Assembly: GCA_031363055.1 (NCBI GenBank)
Contig: JANLTP010000097.1
Location: 12,326 to 76,325, forward strand
Direction: 5' to 3'
DNA length: 64,000 bases
Origin: JANLTP01 sp031363055
Lineage (GTDB): Bacteria; Pseudomonadota; Gammaproteobacteria; Burkholderiales; Burkholderiaceae_E
Shown here: positions 33,741 to 44,720 of the stretch, piece after piece
How positions within the stretch are numbered: position 1 is the first letter of the stretch
Layout of the letters: every line of letters begins with the position of its first letter
Translations under genes and position numbers: made by a program
Notes under the pieces: generated by a model
Told to the model about the DNA's origin: nothing
Databases searched by the model: none
The model's input: only the letters and a program-made list of their open reading frames with translations

Positions 33741-34766
33741 ATGCAGGCCATCGAAAAGTTGACCGCCGGCGCCATTCAAACCCCGATGATGAAAGCCGTC
33801 GTTCACCGTGAATATGGAAAGCCCGAAGTGCTGACCGTAGGTCAAGTCGCAAAGCCAGTGCCAGGCGATGACGACGTCTTGATTCGCGTGATCGCGGCCG
33901 GCGTGAGCATTGGCGATCACCACATCATCACAGGAAAACCTTACCTCGTGCGGTTGAGCCCGTTCGGCGGGTTTCCACGGCCAAGGCACACGGTGCCCGG
34001 CGCTGCGATGTCGGGCCAAGTGGAAGCCGTCGGCTCAAAGGTCACGAGCTTTCGTGTCGGCGACGAAGTCTTCGGCCAGGCACTCAACGGCGCCTTCGCG
34101 GGATACCTGGTGATGCCAGCGAAGCTCGTCGCCCACAAACCGAAGTGCTTAACGTTCGAAGAAGCGGCGGCTGTTCCGTGGGGCACGACGGCGCTCCAGG
34201 GCCTGCGTGACGCGGGCGGTGTGAAGGCTGGTGAGCGCGTGCTCCTGTACGGCGCGTCGGGCGCGGTGGGCACGTGGGCCGTGCAGATCGCGAAGTCGCT
34301 CGGCGCACACGTCACCGCCGTATGTAGCACGCGAAACGTCGACCTCGTACGCTCACTCGGCGCCGACGAGGTCATCGACTACACGAAACGCGATTTTGTC
34401 GAGGATCGTGCGCGTTACGACGTGCTGATGGACATGGTCGGCAACCGGGCCTTGTCAGACTGCAAGCGAGTGTTGAACGCCGGAGGCCGCTACGTGCCTT
34501 GCTCAGTCGGTGGCGGCGACTGGCTAGGCCCTATTGTGCGTATCATCAGTGGCCAGTTGGCGTTTCTCATCGGCGGCAAGCACATCAAGATGTTCATTCA
34601 GAAAACAAGCGCCGCCGACCTGGTAGTAATGCGCGAGCTCGTCGACGCCAATGCCAACGCCATCAGACCGGTGGTCGAGCGGATCTGGCCGCTTTCGGAA
34701 ATGTGTGCCGCACTCAAGCACGTTGGCACCGGGCACGCGCAGGGGCTGAACGTCGTTCGCATCTGA
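33741..34766 (+). CDS. medium-chain dehydrogenase/quinone oxidoreductase-like
   Basis: 341 residues; the second Met (MKAVVHREYG, residue 17) could be the true start. MDR-family motifs: GVSIGDHHIITG, VGDEVFGQALNGAFAGY, AVPWGTTALQGLRDAG, and the NADPH-binding LLYGASGAVGTWAVQIAKSLG. Lacks the Cys/His set of catalytic zinc alcohol dehydrogenases, so a zinc-independent NAD(P)H-dependent reductase is likely. Divergent from and probably repressed by the TetR protein. Confidence 0.9.
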   Translation: MQAIEKLTAGAIQTPMMKAVVHREYGKPEVLTVGQVAKPVPGDDDVLIRVIAAGVSIGDHHIITGKPYLVRLSPFGGFPRPRHTVPGAAMSGQVEAVGSKVTSFRVGDEVFGQALNGAFAGYLVMPAKLVAHKPKCLTFEEAAAVPWGTTALQGLRDAGGVKAGERVLLYGASGAVGTWAVQIAKSLGAHVTAVCSTRNVDLVRSLGADEVIDYTKRDFVEDRARYDVLMDMVGNRALSDCKRVLNAGGRYVPCSVGGGDWLGPIVRIISGQLAFLIGGKHIKMFIQKTSAADLVVMRELVDANANAIRPVVERIWPLSEMCAALKHVGTGHAQGLNVVRI

Positions 34767-34768
34767 AG

Positions 34769-35362
34769 TTGACGGTGCAAGTTTCCTGCTGGTGCGGCAC
34801 ATTTAAGGGCAACGTCAAACATCCCGAGAAGGCAACTCGGACCATATGCTACTGCAAGGATTGCCAAGCCTTCGCACATGCCTTAGGTCAGACAAGTGAC
34901 GTCTTGGACCCGTTCGGAGGAACCGAAATCGTAGCGACCCTTCCTGAGTACATCACCTTCGCGGCTGGCGTTGAAGCGCTCGCTTGTTTGTCGCTTAAAG
35001 AAGGCGGTCTCTTGCGCTGGTACGCGAGCTGTTGCAACACCCCGATCGGCAACACCCCCCGCAACTTCAAGGTTCCGCATGTCGGCCTCATTCACACCTG
35101 CTTGAATGATCCGATAGGAACCGGACAAGATTCCTTCGGCCCCGTTCGTCTGCACACGAATACCAGGTCCGCCAAGGGCAAGCCGAATTCATTAGAGACC
35201 AGCACGGTCGCGGCAGCGCTGCGATTCTTGAAGACCATGTTCCTGGCCAAGCTCAGTGGCAGCTACAAGTCGACTCCATTCTTTGACGTAACGCGAGGGG
35301 TGCCAATCTTGACTCCAAGAACTCTCACCGAAGCAGAGCGAGACCGGGCGATGAATGCCTGA
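34769..35362 (+). CDS. DUF6151-like cysteine-cluster protein
   Basis: About 197 residues from TTG 34769 (GTG 34775 also possible), starting right after the dehydrogenase stop. The N-terminal SCWCGTFKG and CYCKDCQAF, with a later YASCCNTPIGN, form a zinc-site pattern as in GFA/DUF6151 proteins. C-terminal half contains LRFLKTMFLAKLSG. Molecular function unknown. Likely cotranscribed with the dehydrogenase. Confidence 0.72.
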   Translation: MTVQVSCWCGTFKGNVKHPEKATRTICYCKDCQAFAHALGQTSDVLDPFGGTEIVATLPEYITFAAGVEALACLSLKEGGLLRWYASCCNTPIGNTPRNFKVPHVGLIHTCLNDPIGTGQDSFGPVRLHTNTRSAKGKPNSLETSTVAAALRFLKTMFLAKLSGSYKSTPFFDVTRGVPILTPRTLTEAERDRAMNA

Positions 35363-35723
35363 ATTCGCCCCTGACTTCCGCTCGCCGCCGCCATCGGCAA
35401 GGATTTGCTATTTTCAATGGCTCGTGACATGCCAGCCAGGCTAGGCCTGGTTCAAGAAGCGTCCATCGGGCACGGCATTGAAGGTCTTGCTCTTGGCACA
35501 GTCACGCGACCTCGCTGTCATCATCTAAAGCCAAGCTAGGTGTCGCATGGGCGCGATTCGGGATCGATACTCGCAGCTCGTCACACTAAAGACAGCCGTC
35601 TAAGGAAGCGCGCGGGGATTCATACCGTAGATCTCTGCAACATAAATCGCATTCGAACCAGAATCGGTCAAAATGCAACCTTGATGTCAGTTAACTCGAA
35701 TCCAAATCCAGACAGTCCATGAC
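35363..35723. other. intergenic region before asd
   Basis: About 360 bp without a supported gene. On the minus strand a short stretch (KTFNAVPDGRFLNQA followed by a stop, about 35440-35500) might be a fragment of an unknown coding sequence. The 3' part is the asd leader. Confidence 0.4.
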
Positions 35724-36797
35724 ATGAACACAAACCCAAACACTTACCCTGACGGCATGCATGTCGGAATCGTGGGCGCCACCGGCTTGGTTGGCGAGTT
35801 CATGCGCGCTTCCCTGCTCGAGCGCAAATTTCCGGTTCGCTCCCTTCGCTTGTTTGCGTCGGCTCGCTCCGCCGGCAAACGCCTGCCCTGGAAGAACGCA
35901 ACGATTGTGGTCGAAGACGCCGCCACGGCGGACTACTCCGGGCTTGATCTGGTTTTCTTTTCCGCCGGAGGCGAAACCTCGCTCAAGCTGGCGCCGATCG
36001 TTGCCGCCGTGGGCGCAATCGTCATCGACAATTCATCCGCCTGGCGCATGGACCCCGAAGTTCCGCTGGTGGTTGCCGAGGTCAACCCGTCTGCGTTGCA
36101 ATCGATCCCGAAGGGAATCATTGCCAACCCGAATTGCACCACCATGGCAGCGATGCCCGTACTCAAACCACTACATGACGCTGCGGGCTTGCGCCGCCTG
36201 GTCGCCAGCACATACCAGGCAGTATCGGGCGGAGGTGCCGAAGGAGTACGGGAATTGGAGGACCAGGTGAAGCAGGCCGGCGAGCATTCGGCCAGACTGG
36301 CAAACCATGGCCGCGCCTTCGAATTTGCGTCAATCAAGAAGTGGCCGGTGCCGATCGCATTTAATGTCGTCCCGCTCAACTACCGGGTCGTCGAAGACGG
36401 CTACACCGACGAAGAAATCAAGCTGCGCAACGAGACGCGCAAAATCCTCGGAATTCCTGATTTGCCCGTGTCCGGCACCTGCGTGCGGGTACCGGTCTAC
36501 ACGGGGCATTCGATTTCGATCAATGCCGAGTTCGATCGGGATCTTCCCGTCGAGGTCGCGATGGAACTATTGCGACATGCGCCAGGAGTGGTCGTATGTG
36601 AAGTGCCGAACCCCCTCGAAGCCACAGGCCGCGATCCGGTCTTCGTTGGCCGGGTACGTCGCGATCCGACCGTCAAACACGGTCTTGCGTTGTTTGTAAG
36701 CAGCGATAACCTGCGCAAAGGCGCCGCCCTGAATGCGGTTCAGATTGCCGAAGTCCTGAATTCCAACGCAAATCGCTCAACGCAGCGTCGCAAATAA
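35724..36797 (+). CDS. asd: aspartate-semialdehyde dehydrogenase
   Basis: 357 residues. NADP motif HVGIVGATGLVGEFM near the N-terminus; catalytic Cys in ANPNCTTMAAMPVL; substrate region STYQAVSGGGAEGVREL; FNVVPLNYRVVEDG; RVPVYTGHSISIN with the catalytic His. Converts aspartyl phosphate to the semialdehyde for Lys, Met, Thr and cell-wall precursors. Closest in pattern to the Asd subfamily of Gram-positive and archaeal type rather than E. coli Asd. It stands alone, next to a family B repeat, and may be an additional copy. Confidence 0.9.
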   Translation: MNTNPNTYPDGMHVGIVGATGLVGEFMRASLLERKFPVRSLRLFASARSAGKRLPWKNATIVVEDAATADYSGLDLVFFSAGGETSLKLAPIVAAVGAIVIDNSSAWRMDPEVPLVVAEVNPSALQSIPKGIIANPNCTTMAAMPVLKPLHDAAGLRRLVASTYQAVSGGGAEGVRELEDQVKQAGEHSARLANHGRAFEFASIKKWPVPIAFNVVPLNYRVVEDGYTDEEIKLRNETRKILGIPDLPVSGTCVRVPVYTGHSISINAEFDRDLPVEVAMELLRHAPGVVVCEVPNPLEATGRDPVFVGRVRRDPTVKHGLALFVSSDNLRKGAALNAVQIAEVLNSNANRSTQRRK

Positions 36798-36906
36798 AAG
36801 TCACGAATGACTGAGTTGGTGCTTCAGTCAATTCAAAGTTCATAGCCACCACTTGCAAACAAGGCACGCCATGCTCTCGCCACCACGGCCACGCACCCCG
36901 GTGCCC

Positions 36907-37011
36907 AATCCGGTCGGCGGGGCGCTCGGCGTAGCGGCATAAAGAAGGAGCGCCGGCCGCCAGGTCGGCGCGGATGACAGCCGCGTAGCCGAGCGCTCCG
37001 TCGACCGGATT
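36907..37011 (+). repeat. dispersed palindromic repeat family B, copy 1
   Basis: 105 bp with long inverted arms: AATCCGGTCGGCGGGGCGCT at the left and its near-complement CTCCGTCGACCGGATT at the right. The inner sequence has GTAGCGGCAT and ACAGCCGCGTAGCC. It lies between the convergent asd and racemase genes. Matches 44721-44825 in length and core sequence. Confidence 0.85.
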
Positions 37012-37058
37012 CCACGACGACCAAAGCCGAGTACCCGACCAACCGGATGCCACTCAAG

Positions 37059-37784
37059 CTAGTACCCAAACGGCCCGGCCCAGCCGGTATAAACCTTAGG
37101 CAATGGCAAATCATAGTCACCACGCTTACTAGTCCGCAGACCCAGAACCGCCAGGCTTTCGGCAAACTTCACGGCGACGCCAACGCCATCAATCACCGGT
37201 ACTTGAAGTCGTTGCTGCAGCGTGCGACAGAGCGCGGCCATGCCAGCACACCCCAGGACGATGGCGCCACTGCGGTCGCGCTCGAGCGCACGCCTGGCCG
37301 CATCTTCGATCCGCGCGAGCGCGTCGCTGTCGCCCGATTCGAGATCAAGCACTGCGATATCGGTGCCGTGAATACCTCGGCAACTGCGCTCGAAGCCATA
37401 GCGCAGGACCAGTCGCTCAGCGATGACGCAAGTGCGGGTCATCGTGGTCACGACCGAGAAGCCGGTGGCCAGCAGACTGGCGGCATGGAAGGCAGCCTCG
37501 GCAATCCCAATCACCGGCGCGTTGCTGGCTTCGCGGGCTGCGTCGAGCCCGGGATCGCCAAAGCAGGCGATGACGATGCCGTCATGCGTCGGCGCAATCC
37601 GCACCTGTTCGGCAACGCCGGCGGCCGCGAACGCCTCGTCATAATGACCTTCGATGGACATCGGTCCGAAACTCGGCTGTACCGCCAGGATCTCGGTGCC
37701 ACTAGCCGCGACCGCACGCGCGGCAGCGGCGATGCCAGCGGTCATCGCAGTCGAGGTATTGGGGTTGATGACGAGTATTTTCAT
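37059..37784 (-). CDS. Asp/Glu/hydantoin racemase family protein
   Basis: 241 residues from ATG 37784. Family signatures: ILVINPNTSTAMT at the N-terminus, IVIACFGDPGLDAARE (first catalytic Cys), GAIVLGCAGMAAL (second Cys), VPVIDGVGVAV. Such proteins racemise hydantoins or related amino-acid derivatives. Divergent from the dpp-type importer, with dyads between, so the substrate is probably delivered by that transporter. Confidence 0.88.
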   Translation of the reverse strand: MKILVINPNTSTAMTAGIAAAARAVAASGTEILAVQPSFGPMSIEGHYDEAFAAAGVAEQVRIAPTHDGIVIACFGDPGLDAAREASNAPVIGIAEAAFHAASLLATGFSVVTTMTRTCVIAERLVLRYGFERSCRGIHGTDIAVLDLESGDSDALARIEDAARRALERDRSGAIVLGCAGMAALCRTLQQRLQVPVIDGVGVAVKFAESLAVLGLRTSKRGDYDLPLPKVYTGWAGPFGY

Positions 37785-37859
37785 GGCAATCTCACAAGCT
37801 GGAATCATTCATATTGCATACAATTTTAATCTCCATCACAATTCGACGTGGGCACGCTA

Positions 37860-37881
37860 TTTTGGTGCGACCGCACCAAAA
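37860..37881. promoter_or_regulatory. 22-bp dyad in the racemase/importer control region
   Basis: Arms TTTTGGTGCG and CGCACCAAAA are perfect inverted copies around AC. Two further related sites, ATTGCATACAAT (37813-37824) and ATTGCATACTAA (37959-37970), lie in the same 297-bp gap. A likely target for the GntR regulator encoded at the end of the operon. Confidence 0.65.
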
Positions 37882-38081
37882 GCGCACTGAGTTGCTCAAA
37901 AAGCGGTGCTTGCATGCCATTGTCCAGGCGGTCTGCCGGTATCGGGGCTGGCATACCGATTGCATACTAAAACCAACAAGCAGGGAACGCGCCCGTCAGG
38001 CGATTGCAAAAGATGAACGGTTCGGTAAAGTGCCGTGCCAGCCGATTTTGTAAGGCTTCCCGGTCAAAACAAGGAGAAAAA

Positions 38082-39761
38082 ATGAACCGGATCGATTCTT
38101 CACTAATTCAACGCCTTGGCACTCGCGCTCGGCTGGTGACTTGCGGTGTGCTGCTGGTTACTGCTGCCGCCGCAACTCCGGCATTGGCGCAGGAAAAGGT
38201 GTTGCGTATCGCGATGACCGCAGCCGACATCCCGCGCACGGTCGGCCAGCCAGACCAGGGTTTCGAAGGCAATCGCTTCACCGGCATTCCCATGTACGAC
38301 TCGCTCACGCAGTGGGACCTGTCGAAGGCCGACTCAGCCAGTGTGCTGATTCCGGGCCTGGCGCTAAGCTGGGCCGTCGACGCCAAGGACAAGACCAAGT
38401 GGGTCTTCAAATTGCGCCCCGGTGTGAAGTTTCACGACGGCAGCGCGTTGACCGCTGCCGATGTCGTCTGGAACGTCCGCAAGGTGCTCGACAAGGACGC
38501 CCCGCATTTCGACGCCAGCCAGGTCGGCGTCACCGCCTCGCGCATGCCGACGCTGCGCAGCGGCCGCGCGATCGATGATTTGACTGTTGAGTTGACCACC
38601 AGCGAGCCGGATGCATTCCTGCCGCTCAATCTGACCAACCTGTTCATGGCCAGCCCATCTCACTGGCAGAAGAAATTCGATGCCACGGCGGCGACCCTTG
38701 CGCCCGCCGATCGCGCCAAGTCCGCCTGGACCTCATTCGCGGCCGATGCCTCCGGCAGCGGTCCGTTCAAAATGGCTCGATTTGTGGCTCGCGAGCGCCT
38801 CGAGCTGGTGGCCAACAAGGCTTACTGGGACCCGAAGCGCACGCCGAAAATCGACCGGGTCGTGATGGTTCCGATGCCAGAAGCGAATGCCCGTACCGCC
38901 GCGCTGCTGGCCGGACAGGTCGACTGGATCGAGGCGCCATCGCCCGATGCGATGAGCACCATTAGAGCTCGCGGCTTCAACGTGCACTTCAATCCGCAAC
39001 CGCATGTCTGGCCTTGGCAGTTGTCGTTCGCCGAAGGTTCGCCCTGGCTCGACAAACGAGTGCGTCACGCAGCCAATCTGTGCGTCGACCGCGCCGGCCT
39101 GCTCAAGTTGCTGGGCGGCATGATGGGCGTACCGAAGGGATCCGTAGCACCCGATCACCCTTGGTGGGGCAACCCCAAGTTCGAGATCAGCTACAACCCG
39201 GATAGTGCCAAGAAACTGATGGCCGAGGCTGGTCATTCAGCAGCCAAGCCTCTAAAGGTCAAGGTGCAGATTTCGGCCAGCGGTTCGGGCCAGATGCAGC
39301 CCTTGCCGATGAACGAGTTCGTGCAACAATCGCTCAAGCAGTGTTACTTCGACGTCCAGTTTGACGTGATCGAATGGAACACGCTGTTCACTAATTGGCG
39401 CAAGGGTGCGAAGGATCCATCGGCCAACGGCAGCAATGCGACCAACGTCAGCTTCGCGACCATGGACCCGTTCTTCGCCATGGTTCGCTTCACCAGCACC
39501 AAGACCTTCCCGCCGGTCAGCAACAACTGGGGCTACTTCGGTAACGATGAATTCGACAAGCTGATCGCCACCGCGCGCAATTCGTTCGATGACAAGTCGC
39601 GCGACGCGGCGCTGGCCAAGTTGCATGCACGCATCGTCGAGGAAGCACCGTTTGTCTGGATCGCCCACGACGTCGGCCCGCGAGCCATGAGCGCCAAAGT
39701 CAAGAATGTGGTGCAGCCGAAGAGCTGGTTCATCGACATCGCGCCGATGACGATCGAGTAA
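38082..39761 (+). CDS. ABC transporter substrate-binding protein (peptide/Ni type, SBP_bac_5)
   Basis: 559 residues from ATG 38082 with AAGGAG upstream. Signal peptide ends at TPALAQ. Family 5 signatures: GLALSWAVDAKDKTKWVFKLRPGVKFHDGS, ALTAADVVWNVRK, GSGPFKMARFVARERLELVAN. Periplasmic ligand capture for the adjacent dppBCFD-like genes; ligand unknown, perhaps a peptide or hydantoin-like compound given the racemase. Confidence 0.92.
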   Translation: MNRIDSSLIQRLGTRARLVTCGVLLVTAAAATPALAQEKVLRIAMTAADIPRTVGQPDQGFEGNRFTGIPMYDSLTQWDLSKADSASVLIPGLALSWAVDAKDKTKWVFKLRPGVKFHDGSALTAADVVWNVRKVLDKDAPHFDASQVGVTASRMPTLRSGRAIDDLTVELTTSEPDAFLPLNLTNLFMASPSHWQKKFDATAATLAPADRAKSAWTSFAADASGSGPFKMARFVARERLELVANKAYWDPKRTPKIDRVVMVPMPEANARTAALLAGQVDWIEAPSPDAMSTIRARGFNVHFNPQPHVWPWQLSFAEGSPWLDKRVRHAANLCVDRAGLLKLLGGMMGVPKGSVAPDHPWWGNPKFEISYNPDSAKKLMAEAGHSAAKPLKVKVQISASGSGQMQPLPMNEFVQQSLKQCYFDVQFDVIEWNTLFTNWRKGAKDPSANGSNATNVSFATMDPFFAMVRFTSTKTFPPVSNNWGYFGNDEFDKLIATARNSFDDKSRDAALAKLHARIVEEAPFVWIAHDVGPRAMSAKVKNVVQPKSWFIDIAPMTIE

Positions 39762-39834
39762 CGACGCATCGGGTCGAACAGGGTCAAAGAACAAAGTCGA
39801 AGAATAGTTCAAACGGAGAAGTCGGGCGACCGCA

Positions 39835-40788
39835 ATGATTTCCTTTCTGCTGCGTCGCCTGCTTTATGCCCTGCCGATCATGTTGGGAGTGGCCTTCGTC
39901 TGCTTTGCCCTGGTTCACCTGGCGCCCGGCGACCCCCTGGTATCGATCTTGCCGCCGGATGCCAGCGTAGAACTGCAGAACCAGCTTCGCACTCTGTACG
40001 GCTTTGATCGCAGCCTGCCTGAGCAGTTTGCCGCCTGGATCTGGCGCGCGCTGCACGGCGATCTGGGCACCAGCATTGCGAGCAGCCGGCCGGTCGCATC
40101 CGAGGTATTCGCCGCCGTTCGCAACACACTGCGGCTGGCCTTGATGGCCACTCTGATCGGCTTCATCCTCGGTAGTCTATTCGGGTTTGTCGCCGGCTAC
40201 TTCCAGAACAGTTGGGTCGACAAGGCTGCTTCATTCGCAGCTGTGTTGGGTGTCAGCGTGCCGCATTACTGGCTCGGCATGGTGCTGGTGATCGTGTTCG
40301 CGGTTTTGCTGCCCTGGTTGCCACCCAGCGGTGCCGGTCCTGGCAGCTCGGCCGACTGGGTCTGGAGCTGGGAGTACATCCGTCACATGATCTTGCCCGC
40401 GGTCACGATGAGTGTCATTCCGATGGGCATCATCGCCAGGACGGTGCGCGCATTGGTGGCCGACATCCTGGCGCAGGAGTTTGTCGTCGGTCTGCGGGCC
40501 AAGGGCTTGACCGACCTCGGAATTTTCATGCATGTCGTCAAGAACGCAGCGCCTACGGCATTGGCGGTCATGGGGCTGCAACTGGGCTACCTGCTCGGCG
40601 GCTCGATCCTGATCGAGACCGTGTTCGCCTGGCCAGGTACCGGATTCCTGTTGAACAGTGCCATCTTTCAGCGCGACCTGCCGCTGTTGCAAGGGACCAT
40701 CCTGGTGCTGGCCATGTTCTTTGTGTTGTTGAATCTGCTGGTCGATGTCATTCAAACGTTGCTCGATCCTCGGATTGCGCGCTCATGA
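39835..40788 (+). CDS. ABC permease, DppB type
   Basis: 317 residues, six predicted transmembrane helices. LLRRLLYALPIMLGVAFVCFAL at the N-terminus and GDPLVSILPPDAS, then MPIGIIARTVRAL and the EAA-like loop FVVGLRAKGL. Overlaps dppC by four bases (ATGA at 40785-40788). Confidence 0.93.
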   Translation: MISFLLRRLLYALPIMLGVAFVCFALVHLAPGDPLVSILPPDASVELQNQLRTLYGFDRSLPEQFAAWIWRALHGDLGTSIASSRPVASEVFAAVRNTLRLALMATLIGFILGSLFGFVAGYFQNSWVDKAASFAAVLGVSVPHYWLGMVLVIVFAVLLPWLPPSGAGPGSSADWVWSWEYIRHMILPAVTMSVIPMGIIARTVRALVADILAQEFVVGLRAKGLTDLGIFMHVVKNAAPTALAVMGLQLGYLLGGSILIETVFAWPGTGFLLNSAIFQRDLPLLQGTILVLAMFFVLLNLLVDVIQTLLDPRIARS

Positions 40789-41671
40789 CGACCGCTGCTT
40801 CGGTGACCAGCGCCTCTGCGGACGAGGTCGAGCGTTCGCCCGGCTACTGGCAAACCGTTGGCAGGCGACTGGTCCGGGACAAGCTTGCGATGAGCGCCAC
40901 TGCGGTGATCCTGGGCCTGCTGATACTGGCTCTGTTCGGTCAATGGTTGGCACCCGCCGATCCGTATGCAGCGTCGATGCTGAATCGGCTCAAGCCGATC
41001 GGCTTTGAAGGTTATCCGCTCGGCAGCGATGAACTCGGCCGCGACATGTTGAGCCGACTCATGATCGGTGCCCGTCTGAGCCTCTTCATCGGCATCACGC
41101 CGGTGCTGTTCGCATTTGTCATCGGCTCGTTCATCGGCATTGTGTCCGGCTATGCCGGCGGCATGTTGAACACCGCCGTCATGCGCACGATCGACGTGTT
41201 TTACGCCTTTCCGTCGGTGCTGCTCGCGATCGCACTGAGCGGCGCGCTCGGCGCGGGTATCACCAATTCGCTGATCTCGCTGACAGTCGTATTCATTCCG
41301 CCGATAGCGCGGGTCGCCGAAAGCGTCACGACGCAGATTCGCAGCCGCGATTTCGTCGAGGCAGCGCGCGCTTCGGGTGCCAGTGCGTTTACGATCATGC
41401 GCGTGCATGTGCTGGGTAATGTGCTGAGCCCGATCTTCGTCTACGCGACCAGCCTGATTGCAGTCAGCATGATCCTCGCCTCCGGGCTGTCGTTCCTGGG
41501 CTTGGGCGTCAAGCCGCCAGAACCCGAATGGGGCCTGATGCTGAACACCTTGCGCACGGCGATCTATGTCCAGCCCTGGATTGCGGCATTACCCGGCGTC
41601 ATGATCTTCGCGACCTCGATCGCCTTCAACCTGCTGTCGGACGGGCTGCGCAGCGCCATGGAGATCAAGGC

Positions 41672-41675
<4 letters not shown>
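40785..41675 (+). CDS. ABC permease, DppC type
   Basis: 296 residues. LVRDKLAMSATAVILGLLILALFG, then LGSDELGRDMLSRLMIGARLSL (DppC signature) and the EAA loop FVEAARASGASAFTIMRVHVLGN, with LILASGLSFLGLGVKPPEPEWG. Coupled on both sides by four-base overlaps. Confidence 0.93.
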
Positions 41676-42690
<1,015 letters not shown>

Positions 42691-42694
<4 letters not shown>

Positions 42695-43812
42695 CGACCG
42701 GGAGCGGTAAAGCCGGAACTGCGCAAGCGCGTACTGCTGAAATGCGTACCGTCGAAACGCGTATCGTTGAAACCGAAACGGATGAAGCCGCATCGAATGA
42801 CGCCGCCTCGCGTACAGACGGCGCAGCCCCCTTTGTCGACGTCCAGAACCTTACGGTCACCTTCATCGGCACACGTAAGCCCGTTCATGCCGTTGACGGA
42901 GTCGACTTGCAAGTCCGACGCGGCGAGGTCGTCGCTCTGATCGGCGAATCCGGTTCTGGCAAAAGCGTCACTTTGCGCTCGCTGCTCAGGCTGCACGCGC
43001 CTCGCCGAACCCGAATTGGCGGTCGCGTCCTGGTCGGCGGACAGGATGTGCTTGCGCTGTCGCCCTCCGCACTGGCCGATTATCGCGGCAAGGTGGCTTC
43101 GATGATCTTTCAGGAGCCATTGCTCGCGATGGACCCGGTCTATACGGTAGGCGCGCAGATCGTCGAAAGTATCCGGCGACATGAGAACGTCAGCCAGGAG
43201 ACGGCGCAACGACGCGCCCTCGAGCTGTTCGAGCGCGTCCGCATCCCAAGCCCGGAGCGTCGATTGGCCGCCTACCCACACGAACTGAGCGGCGGCATGC
43301 GCCAGCGCGCGATGATTGCGCTGGCACTCGCCTGCAAACCACAGTTGCTGCTGGCTGACGAGCCGACCACGGCACTGGATGCGACCGTGCAAATTCAGAT
43401 CCTGCTGTTGCTGCGCGAGCTGCAGCGCAAAATGGGCCTGGCCGTTATTTTCGTGACCCATGACATCGGTGCAGCCATCGAAGTCGCCGATCGCATCGCG
43501 GTCATGTATGCCGGACGTATCGTCGAAGAGGGGCCAGCCCGCACGCTCATTCGCCAACCCCGACATCCGTATACCCTGGCCCTGCTGGGCAGCCGTGCGC
43601 ATGGTGCATTGGCCAAGGGTTCGCGACTCGAAACAATTGCGGGTGCGCCGCCGGACCTGAGCGCGTTGCCTGCGGGCTGCGCCTTTGCGGAGCGCTGTCG
43701 GTTTGCAGACGCCGGCTGCCGTGAAACCAAGCCCGAGATGGTGGTGTTGAGCATCGACCATCGTGCTCGCTGCTTTCGAACTGATGCCACCGCCAGCCTC
43801 GACCGCCACTGA
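42691..43812 (+). CDS. ABC ATPase, DppD/OppD type
   Basis: 373 residues. An unusual N-terminal extension of about 48 residues containing repeated RTVET/RIVET units precedes the ATPase. Walker A GESGSGKSV, signature LSGGMRQRAMIALAL, Walker B LLLADEPTTALD, switch FVTHDIGAA, and the C-terminal Cys set CAFAERCRFADAGC. Partners the DppF-like ATPase. The extension is encoded by 15-bp tandem repeats and is not part of the family. Confidence 0.92.
42729..42773. repeat. 15-bp tandem repeat (3 copies) in the dppD-like N-terminus
   Basis: Units GCGTACTGCTGAAAT, GCGTACCGTCGAAAC and GCGTATCGTTGAAAC follow one another and encode five-residue repeats. The frame is kept. Confidence 0.85.
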
Positions 43813-44473
43813 TCGCGTCTACGACGGTATCTACAGCGCGGTGCTCGAGCGCCGGCTGGTACCGGGCGAGTGGCTGCGCGAAACCGAGCTCGCGGTGAGC
43901 TTCGAGGTATCTCGCACAGTCGTGCGCCAGGCCCTGCAACGCCTCGCGCAGGAACAGGTCATCGAGTTGATTCACAATCGCGGCGCGCGCGTGACCCTGC
44001 CGGAACAAGCCGATATCACCCATGTCTTCGAAGCCCGCCGAGTGGCCGAATGCGAAATTGCGCGACGTCTCGGCGGACGACTCAGCGCCGAACAACTGAG
44101 CCTCTTGCAGTCCTTGTGTGACGAGGAGACTGCCGCCAACGTTGCCGGTGATGTGGCAGCCGCTGTGCGATTGTCGGGAGAGTTCCACAAGGCGATCGCC
44201 CGCATGCACGGCAACCCGGTGCTCGAGCGCCTGCTCGATTCGCTGCTGCCCACCACCTCGATGTTGATGTCGCGCTTCAGCGTTCAGGGACGACCAGTCT
44301 GTATCGTTCATCGTCATGTCGACCTGGTCGCTGCGCTGCAACGCGGCGGCCCGATCGCCGCTGGCGAAATGAAGCAGCATCTGGGCGAGCTCGAGCGTTC
44401 GTTGACCACGGGCGGCGGGCCTCGGCTGCGATCTTTACGGGATGTGTTTGGGGCTTATCGCGGGGCGGTGTGA
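43784..44473 (+). CDS. GntR-family regulator (FCD type)
   Basis: 229 residues from ATG 43784; GTG 43763 overlaps the ATPase gene as an alternative start. N-terminal winged HTH: DRVYDGIYSAVLERRLVPGEWLRETELAVSF, SRTVVRQALQRLAQEQVI. The C-terminal FCD domain contains the metal-binding His pattern GEFHKAIARMHGN and VHRHVDLVAAL. Last gene of the importer operon, likely controlling it through dyads at 37813-37970. Stop abuts a family A repeat. Confidence 0.9.
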   Translation: MPPPASTATDRVYDGIYSAVLERRLVPGEWLRETELAVSFEVSRTVVRQALQRLAQEQVIELIHNRGARVTLPEQADITHVFEARRVAECEIARRLGGRLSAEQLSLLQSLCDEETAANVAGDVAAAVRLSGEFHKAIARMHGNPVLERLLDSLLPTTSMLMSRFSVQGRPVCIVHRHVDLVAALQRGGPIAAGEMKQHLGELERSLTTGGGPRLRSLRDVFGAYRGAV

Positions 44474-44655
44474 ATGCCTTCGCGAATTTTGCCTGCTTCC
44501 GCCAGGAGCGCGCTGGTGCAAATGCCTTCGCGAATGTCACCCGCATCGGCCTTTTCGGCCGACGCTCCTTCTTGATTTCGCTGCGGCATTCACACCAGCG
44601 CGCTCCTGGCTGACACTGTGCTGGGTTAAGGTTGTCGTATGCGATCGGCGGTGCT
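44465..44655 (+). repeat. dispersed palindromic repeat family A, copy 2
   Basis: Two 48-bp-spaced copies of (G/A)AATGCCTTCGCGAA (44472 and 44520) lead into the palindromic body: arms 44502-44534 and 44577-44609, with an inner TCGGCC/GGCCGA hairpin at 44545-44560. It begins at the gntR stop codon and is followed 65 bp later by family B copy 2. Confidence 0.88.
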
Positions 44656-44720
44656 TGGCAGGAACCTTTACGGTTTACGATTTACGGTTTTCGCTGTTCC
44701 GATCGTGCACGTTGGTGCTT

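Noticed and set aside
35540..35722. 60-codon open frame before asd
   Set aside because: No recognisable protein features and no clear Shine-Dalgarno; treated as leader sequence.
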